This document shows positions 1 to 10,605 of a DNA stretch of 64,000 nt, piece after piece. Origin of the DNA: Bemisia tabaci (Eukaryota; Arthropoda; Insecta; Hemiptera; Aleyrodidae); NCBI RefSeq assembly GCF_918797505.1, contig NC_092797.1:3010288-3074287 (forward strand), written 5' to 3'. The translations under genes were made by a program, and so were the position numbers. The notes beneath the pieces are model-generated. The model was not told the origin of the DNA. It worked only from the letters and a program-made list of their open reading frames with translations, and did no database searches. Position 1 is the stretch's first letter. Each line of letters begins with the position of its first letter.

Positions 1-1259
1 CCACGCCTCCTGTTTAATTTTTTCTTCCCTCGTTTAAATATGGATGGGGAGGAGTTCTCGAAGAAACGGTGAAACATCGATTATTAGGTGACGAGATAGG
101 AGTCGTCGGATTATAATACGTGTTTTCGCGACTTCAAACTTGCACAACATGAAAAGAGCAATGTATCGGCCTCAACTCTAAGCGCTTTTTCTGAGCTTTG
201 GAGTTTGGTTTGGAAACAACTAGTGGCACTGCGTCGTGTTCCTCACGAGATTTAACATACAAAAAATGATAAGAGATATGAGAATGATGAGAAAGATGAT
301 GATGATGATGATGATGATGATAGATGTCGGGTCTTGATTTTCTACGGTGAGAGGGACTGGGAATATCGCGGATAATCCGGAGTTAGACTATTTAGCCAAG
401 TGATCGTGGACACTGGACACTGTACTTTGAAAGAATCTATTCAAACACTTGTCAAGAATAAGACAGAAATTGAATTAATACAAAGTTAAAAATGAATATA
501 TTTTACATTAAAAGAGGTTATTTTGGCATCCGAAAATTACCGAAAGACATTTTTGCAGAGGGTTGCGCCATAGTATTGCGACATTTTTTGGCTACAATCT
601 TTTCTATACGTTTGCAGGGAGTTTTACTTAAAGTTGAATAGATTATCCCTTGAATTTTCTTCCATTCATAAAAGAGGCTGCACTGAAAAAAAATTAGATA
701 ATAATCGAGAGGCACATAATCCAAAGGCGGATAGTAGAAGGTCGGATAATCGAGACTTTACTGTACTTTTTTTCATAGAGCTTCTGCATTTCTATATGCT
801 CTTTAATTAAAACTTATTAATTTTATTTAGATATGAATTTTAAATTTAATTGATTTGTTTTTAGTATTCGACGTCCAAAAATGGAATTACTAATTATTCG
901 CATATACATACTTATGATCGCAAAGCCCTTCGGCATGCAAGAGCTCCATTGTTAGCTAAAAATCCGTCCCCAGAGGAAATCGTTTTTTCAATAAGCAACT
1001 CGTCTCACTTAAAGAGCCCGAATAAAAGTTGGGAAACAATGTCGCGACTCACCGCGACGGATTAAAGCGAGCCGGGCGAATTTATTGAATTTGCCAGGGA
1101 GGACGTGACGTGTAAAAAGTGCGCCAAAGCATTAACTAAAAGCCACAGTCGTCCGATAACTTTTTCCGCCAACTTGAGTCAAAGTTCAACAACTGAATAA
1201 TACATATTCGTGATAAAACTTGCGCGGCCGACTCCTCCGCCTTGGGGTCTGAAAACGCT
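1..1259. other. Unannotated AT-rich DNA with one GAT microsatellite
   Basis: I see no gene here. A (GAT)n run of about nine units lies at 295-321. Open frames are short and have no coding texture. The rest appears to be ordinary non-coding background. Confidence 0.6.
295..321. repeat. (GAT)n microsatellite
   Basis: Nine or so uninterrupted GAT units, ending in TAGATG. A simple length-variable repeat. Confidence 0.9.
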
Positions 1260-1261
1260 AG

Positions 1262-1400
1262 TTCCTTTGCGATATATCGATCGATCTGTCATTGAAACCT
1301 GTGAAAAAGAATCGATAAACATGGTATATTTTAGTAATCGATTCTTGACCATAGCTTCAAATGGGGAAATATCGATAATCGATGATTCAGGCTTTGGTAG
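1262..1400. repeat. Family M-like MITE remnant with clustered ATCGAT
   Basis: ATCGAT-rich segment with AAATGGGGAAATATCGAT towards its right side, resembling the family M elements at 7643-7766 and 47410-47556. The ends are not resolved, so it is called a degenerate relative. Confidence 0.35.
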
Positions 1401-1659
1401 TGGTTGAAACGGAGCTCGCTGAAATTATAGTCGCCCGAGTTTGTTTTTCCGCCAAGTTTTTGACGGCTTCTTGGGAGTTTATCCTGCTTGATACCGGCGG
1501 CGAAATGACGATTCCAACGGCTCCGATTGGCGCTAATTGCTCCTCGTGCAAAGTTCAAAGCTCCCGTTCACGGCTTTTGCACGGAATTTTTCCCTTCGAA
1601 CTTTGACGCCGAGCTGGGCGGTTTTGAATCCGCAGCCGTCCGAAAGGGGCTCCGGGTGT

Positions 1660-2113
1660 TCCGGTTTTACTCTGCCGTTCGCAGCGAAAATTCCGCGACT
1701 CCATTCCGGAATTTTAATTTGCGGATTTTCTCTGAAAAAATGCTTTACACCGTTGAATATTTCGGAGTGAGCTCTAGGGTGCGTTTCACTCCGGAGCTTA
1801 ATTTGCCCCCAAATGACCAGCAAATGACTTACAGTGGAGTGAAATCCGCTATCCGTAAGAACGGAGATATTTCAGCAAAAAAGTTGATTCCACTTGCCGG
1901 GAGGGTGAGCTCATCCCGCAAAAAAGGAAATTTTGCCCCACATTCGTATCAATCCGGTTGTTCGAGAGCAATTACCCGGAATAGAATATATACTGTCCGG
2001 ATTTTACAATAATTCCGGTTTTATTCTGTCGTGCAGTAAATATTCTGTAGCTCCATTCCGGATTTTTATACTTCTCTGCCGAAATGCATTACACTGCTGA
2101 ATTTGCGCAAGGT
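1660..2113. repeat. Diverged direct repeat, about 105-bp unit
   Basis: The segment 1660-1762 (TTCCGGTTTTACTCTGCCGT ... TACACCGTTGAATATTT) recurs in diverged form at 2012-2113 (TTCCGGTTTTATTCTGTCGT ... TACACTGCTGAATTTGC). Both contain CTCCATTCCGGA in the middle. The spacing is about 350 bp. The block is GC-richer than its surroundings, and short frames are open on both strands, but I do not recognise a protein. Confidence 0.55.
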
Positions 2114-2589
2114 GGCATTTCAATGCGCCCTACTTATTTTGTTTCCAAAATTGGGTAAGTGAGGAGCGTGGGGTGACAAGAGATTCTATGCTTTTGGGAA
2201 CCTCAATGAAGGTTCCTCCAACGCTATACACTGACTGAGAGTAATTTTACACCTTTCCCTGGTGTTTTGGTGGTGTGATTTTGAGAAGATGAAAGGGTAA
2301 TACAGAGCTAAAAAGTAAACCACACAATAATTCACATGATTACACGAAGTGCACACATGTACACCTGGAAGTAGGGCAGGGAAGACTGAGAAAGACTGGA
2401 AGGCTGAGATTAGTTCCACTGAGAGAACCCTTCACTCAGCTCTGCGTGATGATGATTTGACACACGTTGACACAGAAAGTTGCAAACATCTGCCTCATCT
2501 GAATTTCCATTTTTGTCACAACTGAGTAAAAAATACTAAATTGAATGCATTTATCAACATTTGTGTCCCCAAAAAATCCCCGTCTTGAA
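2114..2589. other. No gene seen
   Basis: AT-rich background. Nothing beyond short random frames. Confidence 0.5.
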
Positions 2590-2599
2590 TCTTATTTTT

Positions 2600-2656
2600 A
2601 AAAAAAATTAATCAGGAGAAATTTGGCAATATTCGAATGTGCATACGACGTGTTCT
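2600..2656. mobile_element. Family A MITE, right-end fragment
   Basis: GGAGAAATTTGGCAATATTC followed by GCATACGACGTGTTCTCTTA matches the right end of family A (TTTGGCAAC ... CATACGACGTTTTTCCTTA). It abuts the full copy that starts at 2662. No matching left end was found. Confidence 0.6.
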
Positions 2657-2661
2657 CTTAT

Positions 2662-3105
2662 ACTGCCGTGCTAAGGATGAGCGCCGTATAAGCTTCCAGA
2701 CGTTACCAAATTTTCTTTTATTAAATACGGATTTGCAGGGAAACTTATGAACTTTTTTTCTTCGAAGTTTTCAGAGAATTTCATTCGAGATCAGATCTTA
2801 AATACTTGAAATATTAAAAGGAAATATTCATAACTCTCCTCAAAAATGAGCATTGTATCGCAGAAATTTGGTAACTTTCAACTATTCATACGGCGTTTTT
2901 CCTTACACTGAAAAAAAGATTGGTAGAATTTACCATTCATTCACGCTGTATTTCACACAGCGTCAATTCAGAGTCAATTCTGCCAGAAGATAGGTACTGG
3001 TACAGGTAACCATTCCTCTAGCAGAATCGACTTTGAATTCACGTTGTGTGAAATACAGCGTAAAGAATGGTAAAACCAATCTTTTTTTTCAGTGTAGGAT
3101 GGTAG
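2662..3105. mobile_element. Family A MITE with a second MITE nested inside
   Basis: Left end ACTGCCGTGCTAAGGATGAG, right end CATACGGCGTTTTTCCTTA...GGATGGTAG. The element is flanked by TAT on both sides (2659-2661 and 3106-3108), a 3-bp target-site duplication. Removing the nested 189-bp element and its extra TA leaves 253 bp, the same length as the copy at 34014-34266. No coding capacity, so it is a non-autonomous element. The 3-bp duplication varies in sequence between copies. I cannot assign a superfamily. Confidence 0.8.
2906..3094. mobile_element. 189-bp foldback MITE (TA target) nested in family A
   Basis: Ends are CACTGAAAAAAAGATTGG and CCAATCTTTTTTTTCAGTG, flanked by TA at 2904-2905 and 3095-3096. 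Inner arms also pair: CGCTGTATTTCACACAGCG near the left and TTGTGTGAAATACAGCG near the right. Almost the whole element can fold into one hairpin. TA duplication with CACTG ends is typical of Tc1/mariner-type MITEs. It interrupts the right end of the family A copy, so it inserted later. Confidence 0.85.
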
Positions 3106-3108
3106 TAT

Positions 3109-4849
3109 AGAGTGGCAGTGCTTCGGTTAGATTCGTCCACTTGGAAGTCCTGAACTTTGCCGGGATCAAAGTTGGCAGCGCTGGTTGGCGACCTCTTATT
3201 CTTTCACGCAGCATTTTAAGCTGCTCCATCATCGAAAAGAGAGGAAAAAAACGGAAACCAGGAACACAACGTCTTCAAGCCCCGTCTCCGCCTTTGCACC
3301 CCCCGACCCTCCCCCTCCCCGCTCACTTCCTTTCGCGGAGCGGATCCGGATAATGATCCGTTCATTGCCGACACATCTCAACCCTTTACCTATTGTTCGG
3401 GCTCCCACACCTAAATAACGCACGCCGCCGCGTTAAGCTACAACAACCTAAGAACTTTTTGACGCTGTCAAATTCCCCTCCTTGTAACACGAATTTTCTC
3501 TCAAAAATTAACAATTTTACGCCTGAAAATTTTGTGGAATTTTATTCCCTAATTTTTCCGGAGTATGTGACAATTTCGAAGAAACATAGGTGTATCTTCT
3601 CCGGAAAATAATTATTTTATCGGGGGAAATCTGGCAACCTCCAAATGTTAATACGCTGTTTTTTTCTCAACACGGCGCTCGGTTCCGGACTACGCTCTGT
3701 TCTGAATGCTCCGCTTTCTGTTAACACAAATAAGAATGCCTCCACCTCGCGTCCTTGGGGAAAAATTGTCGGCCTCCCAACAAAAATACGTAACTACGTT
3801 TCGCGATGAGCCCTGACGTCCATATAACACAATGCTTTCCCGGGCTCCGTCTCAAAGTTTAGTTAAGTCTTTATGTCAGCCGATCGAGGAAATATGCAAA
3901 GCGCTGCGGTGCTGCGGTGCTGGGCTCTAAGAGGCGGATCGCATGCAGTAGAAGATGTTGAAAAGTTTTTGGTAATTTCGGTTGCGTTTTATTTATTAAC
4001 CGGAGACTATGCCTTCCTTACTCCTTCTAATTGACGCACGTCACGTGCCTTTAGAGGCTCGTAAGCTGGACTAAATTTTGCAATAAGGAACCACTAATCC
4101 TCACTCATTTTAGGAGCAACACATCTGCCATTAGCCTTCGTATGTAGATGTGCTTGCGTAGATTTTACTAACATACATATTTGCTTGTGTGGATCTGACT
4201 AAAACAGCGATTGTGATTCATCAATTCAATATGTAGTCCTTGGACGAGACGTGACTCTTTTTTCGGCCGATCATATGCTCAATTGTCAAAATTTAACGAA
4301 ACACAATGGGATTTTGATAAAAATTAGAGAGAGATTCATAAATTATGACAGTGTATGCAGGTTTAACAAATCAATCAAAACTTAACCGTCAATGAAAATT
4401 GTATTAGTATTTTATGCATTATTTGTACAAATAGATTGCTGAATGATGTCAATTTACTTACAGCCAACATGTTCATCAATATTTAAAACCGTGCGTACCT
4501 GTAACAGACAAAGTAAATTTGTAAGTTAACACTGAAAGATCATTCTTTTGAATTAATATTAATAATATAGAACAAATGCCACAGTTTCCGAAAACATTTA
4601 GTCTGCTTTTGGCATCACTAATTTGTTTCACGTAGGGCCTAAGTTTTCGGAGCTTTTAAAATGGTTAAAGACAAAACCAGTGACAGTGGTCTGTAAACTC
4701 ACAAAATTTCTACATTTTTAGAATGCCAGGTCGAAAATTTGCGACGCAAGTCGGAACTTCGTTACCGTAAGAATTTGGAAATGAACCTGGTGGATAATTT
4801 GTAGGGTCTGAATTATGATGAATTCCAATAAATTACAAACACTACTGAG
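3109..4849. other. No gene seen; weak family A and E remnants
   Basis: 3617-3680 carries a worn family A right end (GAAATCTGGCAACC ... AATACGCTG). 4070-4200 carries text like family E (TTTTGCAATAAGGAACCACT). 3290-3370 is a C-rich patch. None of the short frames resembles a protein I know. Confidence 0.5.
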
Positions 4850-5010
4850 TACACGGAGCATGAAAATGTCCTCAGTTTCTAAATTGAACAATTAGTGGAG
4901 TAAGTATCACGGAATGATCTAATCTGCCAAGCGGCATGCGTTTAAATGGGATATTCCACACTATGCCGTCATAAGGCGGTAAGTTTTTTTACTTTTAAAT
5001 GTATTTTCCT
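4850..5010 (+). repeat. Family N dispersed repeat fragment
   Basis: TTTCTAAATTGAACAATTAG, a run into GTTTAAATGGGATATTCC, then ATGCCGTCATAAGGCGG and TTTTTTTACTTTTAAAT. This order matches 19120-19430 and 23870-24190, where the core reads GATGACGTCA. Here the core has decayed. Confidence 0.5.
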
Positions 5011-5167
5011 CCAATTTTCCATGTCATACAAAAATAAAATAAAAAACCATTTAATGCTCAATTCATCAAACATTTCTTTTTATATCAAGAAGAGTTCCCC
5101 ATCTACGATATCCATTGTCAATGTCGGGGGGTTGTATTGGGTGGAGGGTTGTATTGTATTGTATTTG

Positions 5168-5985
5168 GAATACCACTATTATATTTACAAAAAAACATAT
5201 TATAATTTCCAGCAGTACATATTTCTTTTTCATCAGTTTAAAAGGGAATAATCAATGCAGAGAGTGCAAACATTTCAAAATCATGAGTTGAAAAACGCTG
5301 ACTCCGCGAGTTTAAATAATGGAGCCTAACACAGAGCGGAGCGGCGTGTTAGCAGCGCAGAACGCGCACGGACGCCTACAAACCTAACGGGATACTTCAC
5401 GCATTGCGCAACGCGTAAAGTATCCCGTTAGGTTTGTAGGCGCCTATGCGCGTGTCACGCTGGTTGCCTGCCGCGCCGCAACGCTTTAAGCAACTATTTC
5501 GCGTCAGAGGCGTTGCACAGTATCCTACAAGATTGAAGGCGCACGAAATAACTAGTTAAAAAGGACTTTCAATTTCGACTGCATCTGTTACTGAAAAATG
5601 TTTAATTTGGCATTGGAGCGTTTCCTAGGCTCCCGCTTTGGTTTTCATCTTATCATATCCGTACAGTTCACACATGAACATATGTTTTTATCTGCTCTTA
5701 GAGTCGTTCTTTTTCATGACTTGATTCATGAATGAAGTGTTTTTAAGAATGAAGGTAGTAGTAGTAGTATGCATTTATTTTTGAGGTGGTTCCTGTCATT
5801 CAAATGAGAAGAAAAAAATGTGGACATAACATGTCCACAATTTGGACAATTTTGGACATATTCATGGTTGGACATTAAATCATGTGGACTTAATAAAGAC
5901 TGGACTTAACGTTTAGTGGACATAAATGGCGGTGGACATTTATTTAATGGACGAAAGGTAGGTGGACATAAAGTCCTGGAAGCAG
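5168..5985 (-). mobile_element. Family H long repeat, 818-bp copy
   Basis: Matches the reverse complement of 35716-36560 over its full length. Shared landmarks are TAGGTGGACATAAAGTCCTG at the right end, a GGACAT-rich stretch with TGGACATAACATGTCC, the sequence GGGAGCCTAGGAAACGCTCC (here on the minus strand), and a hairpin core at 5373-5442. The copies differ by scattered substitutions and small indels. No open reading frame of useful length. Function and superfamily are unknown. Confidence 0.75.
5373..5442. repeat. Family H hairpin core
   Basis: Inverted repeat with arms GCCTACAAACCTAACGGG... and ...CCCGTTAGGTTTGTAGGC, about 28 bp each, around a GCATTGCGCAACGCG centre. The same core occurs at 36270-36339 and 41499-41570 and is far better conserved than the flanks. 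Confidence 0.85.
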
Positions 5986-6546
5986 GTGGAGAGGGTGGGC
6001 ACCTTCCTTCAAATTCTGAGAATTATTTTTATATTATACACATCATATTTTTGAAAAATAATGTCGGTAAAAACAATTGAATATTGCGTTCTAGGGGTAC
6101 CAACTTTCAAACCTTTTTCCTTCGGAGGAATCCTTTGTCTAGGACAACCCCTACCAGACCCCCTTCAAATAACGTCCCCTTCCCCCTCAAAGTTTCAGCC
6201 CACGTGCCACCATTACTATTGTTCGTTCTAGGCGTGGCCGAAGCAGAGACATCGGCAGAACATACCAACTTTAACATGATTAGTCACGGGTTAAGGTATA
6301 CGAGGGCAATTATTGAAAGTCGTGGAGTCTTGTTGGTGAAATTTTTGAGCTGGGCCAACGGCAGAATGAAAAGACGAAAATAGAAACTGACCCAGTTCGC
6401 CGTCGTGCGATTTTGGCGTCAACGTGAATGCGGGTCCGACTGATAAATTTTGCGCGGGCGCTGAAAATAAACGCCACTGTTGCGTGGCAAACACTCCAGC
6501 CGGTGAGTTCCTTGAACCGGTGTCCGTTGCATCAGAGAAATTGTCG
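5986..6546. other. No gene seen
   Basis: Background DNA. A pyrimidine-rich patch near 6110-6230 has open frames but no recognisable protein. Confidence 0.5.
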
Positions 6547-6866
6547 CCCTTCTGGCGTAAAGGTGTATCTCAATTTCCACGTGAGCTTTGTTTTACATAT
6601 ACATCCATACTCTCTAGGGCTCATGCGGAAATCAAGATACGCCTATACGTACTGCCGCGCTAAGAAAGAACGCCGTATGAGCCTTTAGACATTGCCAAAT
6701 TTACTTAGACAAACATTGAATTTATTGGGAAAATTGGGAGTATTTTTTTCGGGAATAATACTGGGAAATTCGTCAGAAATACATGTTTGGTCAACGGACA
6801 TTTGGCAACTCTCGAATGATCATACGGCGTTCTTCCTTAGCACGGCAGCGTGGAGGAGCGACGATT
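6547..6866. mobile_element. Family B MITE split by a family A MITE
   Basis: Left part TTGTCGCCCTTCTGGCG..GGTGTATCTCAATTTCC, then GGGCTCATGCGGAAATCAAG, then the family A insertion, then CGTGGAGGAGCGACGAT. Compare the uninterrupted copy at 18683-18805. CGT on both sides of the insertion restores the family B end (TACGT..GGAGCGACGA). Confidence 0.75.
6651..6848. mobile_element. Family A MITE, nested
   Basis: Starts ACTGCCGCGCTAAGAAAG and ends TTCTTCCTTAGCACGGCAG. Flanking CGT at 6648-6650 and 6849-6851 is the 3-bp target-site duplication. At 198 bp it is an internally shortened copy of the 253-257-bp form. Confidence 0.8.
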
Positions 6867-7642
6867 TAGCATAGGGAGAAAAGTATGAAACCTCCTATCG
6901 CGTTTTATCGTAGAGCCGTTAGATCGCTACCTGAAAATTTAGGACAGCCTTTAGACGTACAATGGGCAGCGTTTAGCAGACGAAATAAATGGAGCATTTT
7001 GAAATGATAAGTTATGTCAATCAGCTGCAACTAGGTTGAAGGCATTTTTGAGTTTATTTGGGAACACATCCTTTCTCGCAAACTATAATCAGGAAGAAAG
7101 CAAAAAAGTTCGAAATTTTAATTTCCGTAATTATTGCTAATTTTTATGCATTTTCACTCATGACTGTCATCATTATGAAAGAACTGTTGTGGCCCAGCTT
7201 ATAAGGAACTGAAATTGTGAAGTAGGAGGGGGAATTCTTGGGAAACTTGATCGAGCAAAAAAGTCTTATTTTGATCCCAACAGTCGGTTCTGAAAATATT
7301 TGCGTTTGACTTTGGGACATCTTGTGTACGTAGATTTACATTTTCATCGATACAGCATTGAGGAAAGATATGAGAGGCGCCTAGGATCAGAATTTAAAAT
7401 CACCATTGCGCTGTCTAAAAATTTGGCAATCACTAATTTATTATTATAAAAAGTGAGGTTCTGTTTGCGTGGTTTCCCAAGAATTTTCCACGAACTAGCA
7501 AGAAAATTATGGTAGTGTTATATGCACGAAGTATTATTGATTTCTTCTTTTTAAAAATTGAACCATCAGTAATTCAGCAATTCATAAATTTTTAAACATG
7601 GAATGGATATTGCAGCTTCTGATCAGTGGCGATTCCCGAAAG
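6867..7642. other. No gene seen
   Basis: AT-rich background without recognised features. Confidence 0.5.
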
Positions 7643-7766
7643 ATGGCAACACTGCTTTTCCTCCATTTAAATATATGTAAAACAATCGATCCTCGGTGAG
7701 GCCGCTTGCCTCACCTAAAATCGATATTTTCAATGGGTTTAAATGGAGGAAAAACAAAATTGCCAA
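7643..7766. mobile_element. Family M MITE
   Basis: Terminal inverted repeats GGCAACACTGCTTTTCCTCC..TTTAAA and TTTAAATGGAGGAAAAACA..ATTGCC. The inside has CAATCGAT and ATCGATATTTTC around GGTGAGGC..GCCTCACC. Related copies are at 18145-18262 and 53111-53230. Non-coding. Confidence 0.7.
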
Positions 7767-7886
7767 CTTGTAAAATCCACTGCTTCTAATTCTCGACGCT
7801 TCCTGTCTTTGTCACCGTTCGGATACTTTCCGATATAACGGAGAATCCCCAAGACGTCACGACATGAGAGCGACAATAATCGGTCT

Positions 7887-8255
7887 TCAGATCGGATACG
7901 ACATTCCTTGAAGAATCAGGGACACAGACAGGGATCCCGGTGTTGGCGCTGTCCCATTTCCAGCGCGGATCCGGACGGAATCGAGGTAGGAAAATTGACA
8001 GCCAATGTTCCAGAGGGATAATGTGAGGGACTCGACGCGCTGCAGACACGGGGAGTCATGAACAAGCTCCATTGGCAGGTTCTCAAACTTGGCGTCCGTC
8101 ACTGTCAGATCGGAGGGGAAGCTCCGAGAAATTATGGTTTTCGTCGGGGTGAAAGCCTGGCAGGACTCGGAGGTTGGCAACCCTGGGGCCAAAGACACGC
8201 GGCACATGTGCGCGAGCTTTAGAATCTTAAGCGCACCGGCGCCAGGTATGCTGTT
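7887..8255 (-). CDS. Possible coding exon, faint leucine-rich-repeat look
   Basis: A minus-strand frame stays open from at least 8255 to a stop at 7887. Its first part reads through PGAGALKILKLAHMCRVS and continues to ENLPMELVHDSPCLQRVESL and TLSLWNIG. G/C-ending codons dominate (CTG, GTG, GAC, GCC, AAG, GAG, CAG, CGC), unlike nearby AT-rich DNA. The spacing of leucines around VESLTLSLWNI recalls extracellular leucine-rich-repeat proteins, but this is only a resemblance. I found no convincing GT donor or AG acceptor, so exon edges are uncertain, and the true exon may end before the in-frame stop. Other frames are also open here (plus strand 8089-8325), which weakens the call. No partner exon was found nearby. 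Confidence 0.3.
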   Translation of the reverse strand, partial: NSIPGAGALKILKLAHMCRVSLAPGLPTSESCQAFTPTKTIISRSFPSDLTVTDAKFENLPMELVHDSPCLQRVESLTLSLWNIGCQFSYLDSVRIRAGNGTAPTPGSLSVSLILQGMSYPI

Positions 8256-10192
8256 TTTCCGGATTGGTCATCTCTTCGTTTCTCGGACGAAGGATCGTAA
8301 GTCCAATCGAAGGCGACAAAAGTGACCCAAATAATTCAATTTATTATAAACATGTACCAGCACAATTTTTGTCCGAAATAATTGTTATCATTTTACATAA
8401 GATAAATCAGCGAAAAATTCAGTTAGAAATGCCCCAGATTTTCCTGGTAAAATGCGACTAGTGAGGGAAAATTTGGCAACATTGAAGTGAAGTTATGCCC
8501 TTTCGTGAAGGAAATGACAATTTAAGCTAACTAATCCAAGGCGATGCCTTCTCTCCACGGGACGTTTTCATGAGATATTGGGACGAATATTGACCAACTC
8601 AATATTAATCGCAGCACCAGCTGCAGCAAACGCTGTAGATAAGTGTTCGCCTTAAAGTCAGCGAGTATGCAATTTGTGCTATTTGGATGTTGAAATAGTT
8701 GTATCATGCGTCTGAATGTCAGTGATGGGAACGGAGTTCGCCTTAATTCTAGTGGTTCTGCAATTTGACCTGTTTGGACGTTAAAATAGTTGTATCACGA
8801 ATCTCGGAGTCGAACTCAAGACTCTCCTTCCTCTTTAATTTCATTTTCCAGACAGTTTGAGCTGCCTCGGCGACGAAATGATTTTATGGTAGACTCCCGA
8901 TAATCCGAACCGGTTCAATCCCAATTAGTTCGAATAATCAGTAGTCTAGATACTGTACGGGGCTGCAAAGTTCTGATTTGAAGCGTCATTCTGTGTTCGC
9001 CTCATTTTTTAGCGAGGTAAGATAAACGCTCAACAAGAAACAGGTCAAAAGATATTAGAGGGTAGTAGATTATACTATATCAATAGAGCAGAATGTCTTT
9101 AATTTCATCCCATTTGTTTTCAAACTACGACTTGTTGCGTTTCTGTGAAACTCAGTCCAGGTGACTGTTTCGCTTACTCCATCCATACGGTTTTTCCTAC
9201 ACTCTTCCAGACTTGAAGGAAATTGAAAATACGAACCATATCCCTCCCTGAGGGTCTCTCCCCCCACCTGGCAGCATAGCTTTCACTGTTGCCAGATTGT
9301 GCCAAAATTCAGCACTTTTCCCAATTTAATCCAATGTAAAGTTCAAACTCTTTAAAAAACAACCCGACCTGACAACTTTGAGGCGACGCGACGTTCGTAT
9401 TGACTCTACACACATTTCGTTGATCTTCAGTTCGTGCATGCCGGGCTAATATGATTCAAACGATAATACTTCACGCGGGGTAGGTTCTCTAGGAGCCAGA
9501 TCCTCGCCTTGCTCTCTACAGACAGTTGGCGCAGTGCATTATGGTTACGAATTGGGGGAGGAATTGGCACTGCATTCCTCGCAGTTGCTTCTCCGTCCGA
9601 TAAAATCGTGTATTCTACACTCTGTGTCCTTCGATTCGGCGCTAACTTGACAGTAGCGTGTGAGGATGTGGGTGCAATCTGTTTCGGGGTCTGCTGCGAA
9701 AATATTATACTTCACGAGCGCAAATATTTCCGCTGTCAGCTCTGTTGCCATTTAGCAGTATGCAAAAATGGCAAAATTTCGGCAATGGAGATAGTATTCA
9801 AATGGACAGACAAAGAGGACATAGCTGCATGGAACGATCCCATTGGTGATAGCGAGTGCTTACAATAGACAAAGAATGTAAATAAAACTAACTAACGTCC
9901 TTTTCTAGGAAAAGTCGAAGCAAGTCGGCTCATAGATGGTACAAACAATAAAAAAGATTATAAGTTTGGAAGTTTTTCGTCATCTTTGATCCACTCATTT
10001 CCGAATTCTTCAGTTCCCTTTCTAATTTTGTTCACTCCCTGATGTATCCCTGATTCCCTGGAGTCCCTGGTACGTTCCAGTTCATGATCTTACAGTCGGT
10101 AAAAATGTAATCTTTTTCACTGTTTGTGTCACGCCAATGGCCTAAAATACAGATGCCAATCAGAAATAATTCCTTACGTATTAAATCCAATT
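8256..10192. other. No gene seen
   Basis: Contains a worn family A end near 8465-8515 (GAAAATTTGGCAACATTG). An open plus-strand frame at 9509-9868 ends in WNDPIGDSECLQ just before two AATAAA-like signals, but its protein is not recognised and the composition is not clearly coding. Confidence 0.45.
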
Positions 10193-10329
10193 GAACTACA
10201 TTTTACAGTAAGGAACTGCCATTTCCAGCTCATCTATACAAGTACCTATCTACACGCGAAAACAAATAGCACTTACATAGTCTCAAAAATTAGTCAGGAA
10301 TACTAGTACCTTATTGCAAAAAGTGGTCC
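10193..10329. mobile_element. Family E MITE, AATT target
   Basis: 137-bp element from GAACTACATTTTACAGTAAG to TTATTGCAAAAAGTGGTCC, flanked by AATT at 10189-10192 and 10330-10333. The length and 4-bp duplication match the copy at 43567-43701. Confidence 0.75.
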
Positions 10330-10378
10330 AATTGTGAGTAAACATGGACTCCGGGAAAATCTTCTGAGACGGAACCCT

Positions 10379-10605
10379 CATTGGAAAAAAAACACATTGG
10401 ATCTAGAGTCCAGACTCTTAAAAACATCGACAAGAAAAAAATAATCTTGTTTCAATCAGATTTAAGCTTAAATTAAGAATCTAGCCTCATTATTCGAGCG
10501 GATTTCCTTTTGATTTAAGCTAAAATCTGATTGAATCAAGAGTCCTTTTTCAAGTCAATGTTTTCAAGAGTCTGGACTCTAGATCCAGAGTGTTTTTTTC
10601 CAGTG
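10379..10605. mobile_element. Family G MITE
   Basis: 227-bp inverted-repeat element with ends CATTGGAAAAAAAACACATT and GAGTGTTTTTTTCCAGTG. Next inside are TGGATCTAGAGTCCAGACTC and GAGTCTGGACTCTAGATCC. It has exactly the length of the TA-flanked copy at 14646-14872. The flanks here are CT rather than TA, so the target duplication is lost or altered. Confidence 0.75.
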
